Made by a program: the position numbers and the translations under genes. Below the pieces are notes generated by a model, which had not been told where the DNA came from, did not search any database, and saw only the letters and a list, made by a program, of their open reading frames with translations. This document shows, one piece after another, positions 63,981 through 64,000 of a stretch of 64,000 bases of DNA (position 1 is the stretch's first letter; the number at the start of each line of letters is the position of its first letter). Origin of the DNA: an uncultured Bacteroidia bacterium (GTDB lineage: Bacteria; Bacteroidota; Bacteroidia; NS11-12g; UBA9320); contig CALSMN010000001.1 of the NCBI GenBank assembly GCA_943787465.1, positions 1 through 64,000 on the forward strand, written 5' to 3'.

Positions 63981-64000
63981 TGAATAACTTCTTTATTGTT

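Overview
The window is 64 kb of AT-rich chromosome from a member of the Bacteroidota, probably close to the Flavobacteriales. The evidence is consistent across the window. There are several type IX secretion (T9SS) C-terminal sorting domains, TonB receptors with a DUF4249 partner, and the families DUF4270, DUF4292, DUF4286, DUF4834, DUF2851 and DUF3109. E1 of the branched-chain keto-acid dehydrogenase is a fused alpha/beta protein, CarB is short, and promoters have the TAnnTTTG -7 box used by this phylum. I see no prophage, plasmid backbone, insertion sequence or CRISPR array. The content is mostly core metabolism, with scattered accessory cell-surface genes.

Layout. 1-6 kb: the 3' part of metG with a frameshift, tRNA-Arg, an Asp/Lys/Gly-repeat lipoprotein, an ECF sigma factor with an overlapping membrane-anchored partner, a damaged T9SS esterase and a DUF2805 protein. 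6-15 kb: a minus-strand run with a Rieske-like lipoprotein, 3-hydroxyacyl-CoA dehydrogenase, and the cell-envelope cluster DUF4292 / TPR lipoprotein / sugar nucleotidyltransferase / dut / flippase, then a TonB receptor. 15-25 kb: fused E1, a decayed FG-GAP surface protein, SprT-like protein, psd, gdh, cdsA, a CPBP protease and dusB. 25-40 kb: GH3-like protein, carB, a GT2 glycosyltransferase, a probable 6S-type RNA, mnmA, purK-purE, B12-dependent ribonucleotide reductase, a GGGP-synthase homologue and a phosphoesterase. 40-53 kb: a broken MarR regulator, a DUF4249/TonB pair, a Ca/Na exchanger, M28 peptidase, cysS, sod, pyrF, a DUF2851 deletion remnant and PspC. 53-64 kb: PaaE-like reductase, asd, DAHP synthase, DUF4270, a glycogen-synthase-like protein, panC, initiator tRNA, a large lamin-tail T9SS protein, a GT-C-like membrane protein, DUF4286 and xerD.

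The most notable item is an intergenic RNA at about 31009-31200. It has a perfect 10-bp terminal stem, an 11-bp second stem, a near-symmetric central bubble, an upper stem and a well-placed -7 box. This is the architecture of 6S RNA, and the RNA lies antisense to what a naive gene call would take as the N-terminus of the glycosyltransferase. The second theme is gene damage: metG, the esterase, the FG-GAP protein, MarR and DUF2851 carry frameshifts, a stop or a deletion, while about 50 other genes are intact. Some lesions could be assembly errors, since metG is essential and one lesion sits in an A9 run. A third theme is compactness: several convergent gene pairs are 0-8 bp apart, one terminator lies inside a neighbour's stop codon, and several -7 boxes sit 4-8 bases from the start codon, implying leaderless mRNAs. 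I found no clear new multi-gene system. The repeat lipoprotein / ECF sigma / anti-sigma-like trio at 1.2-3.6 kb is the best candidate for an unstudied module.
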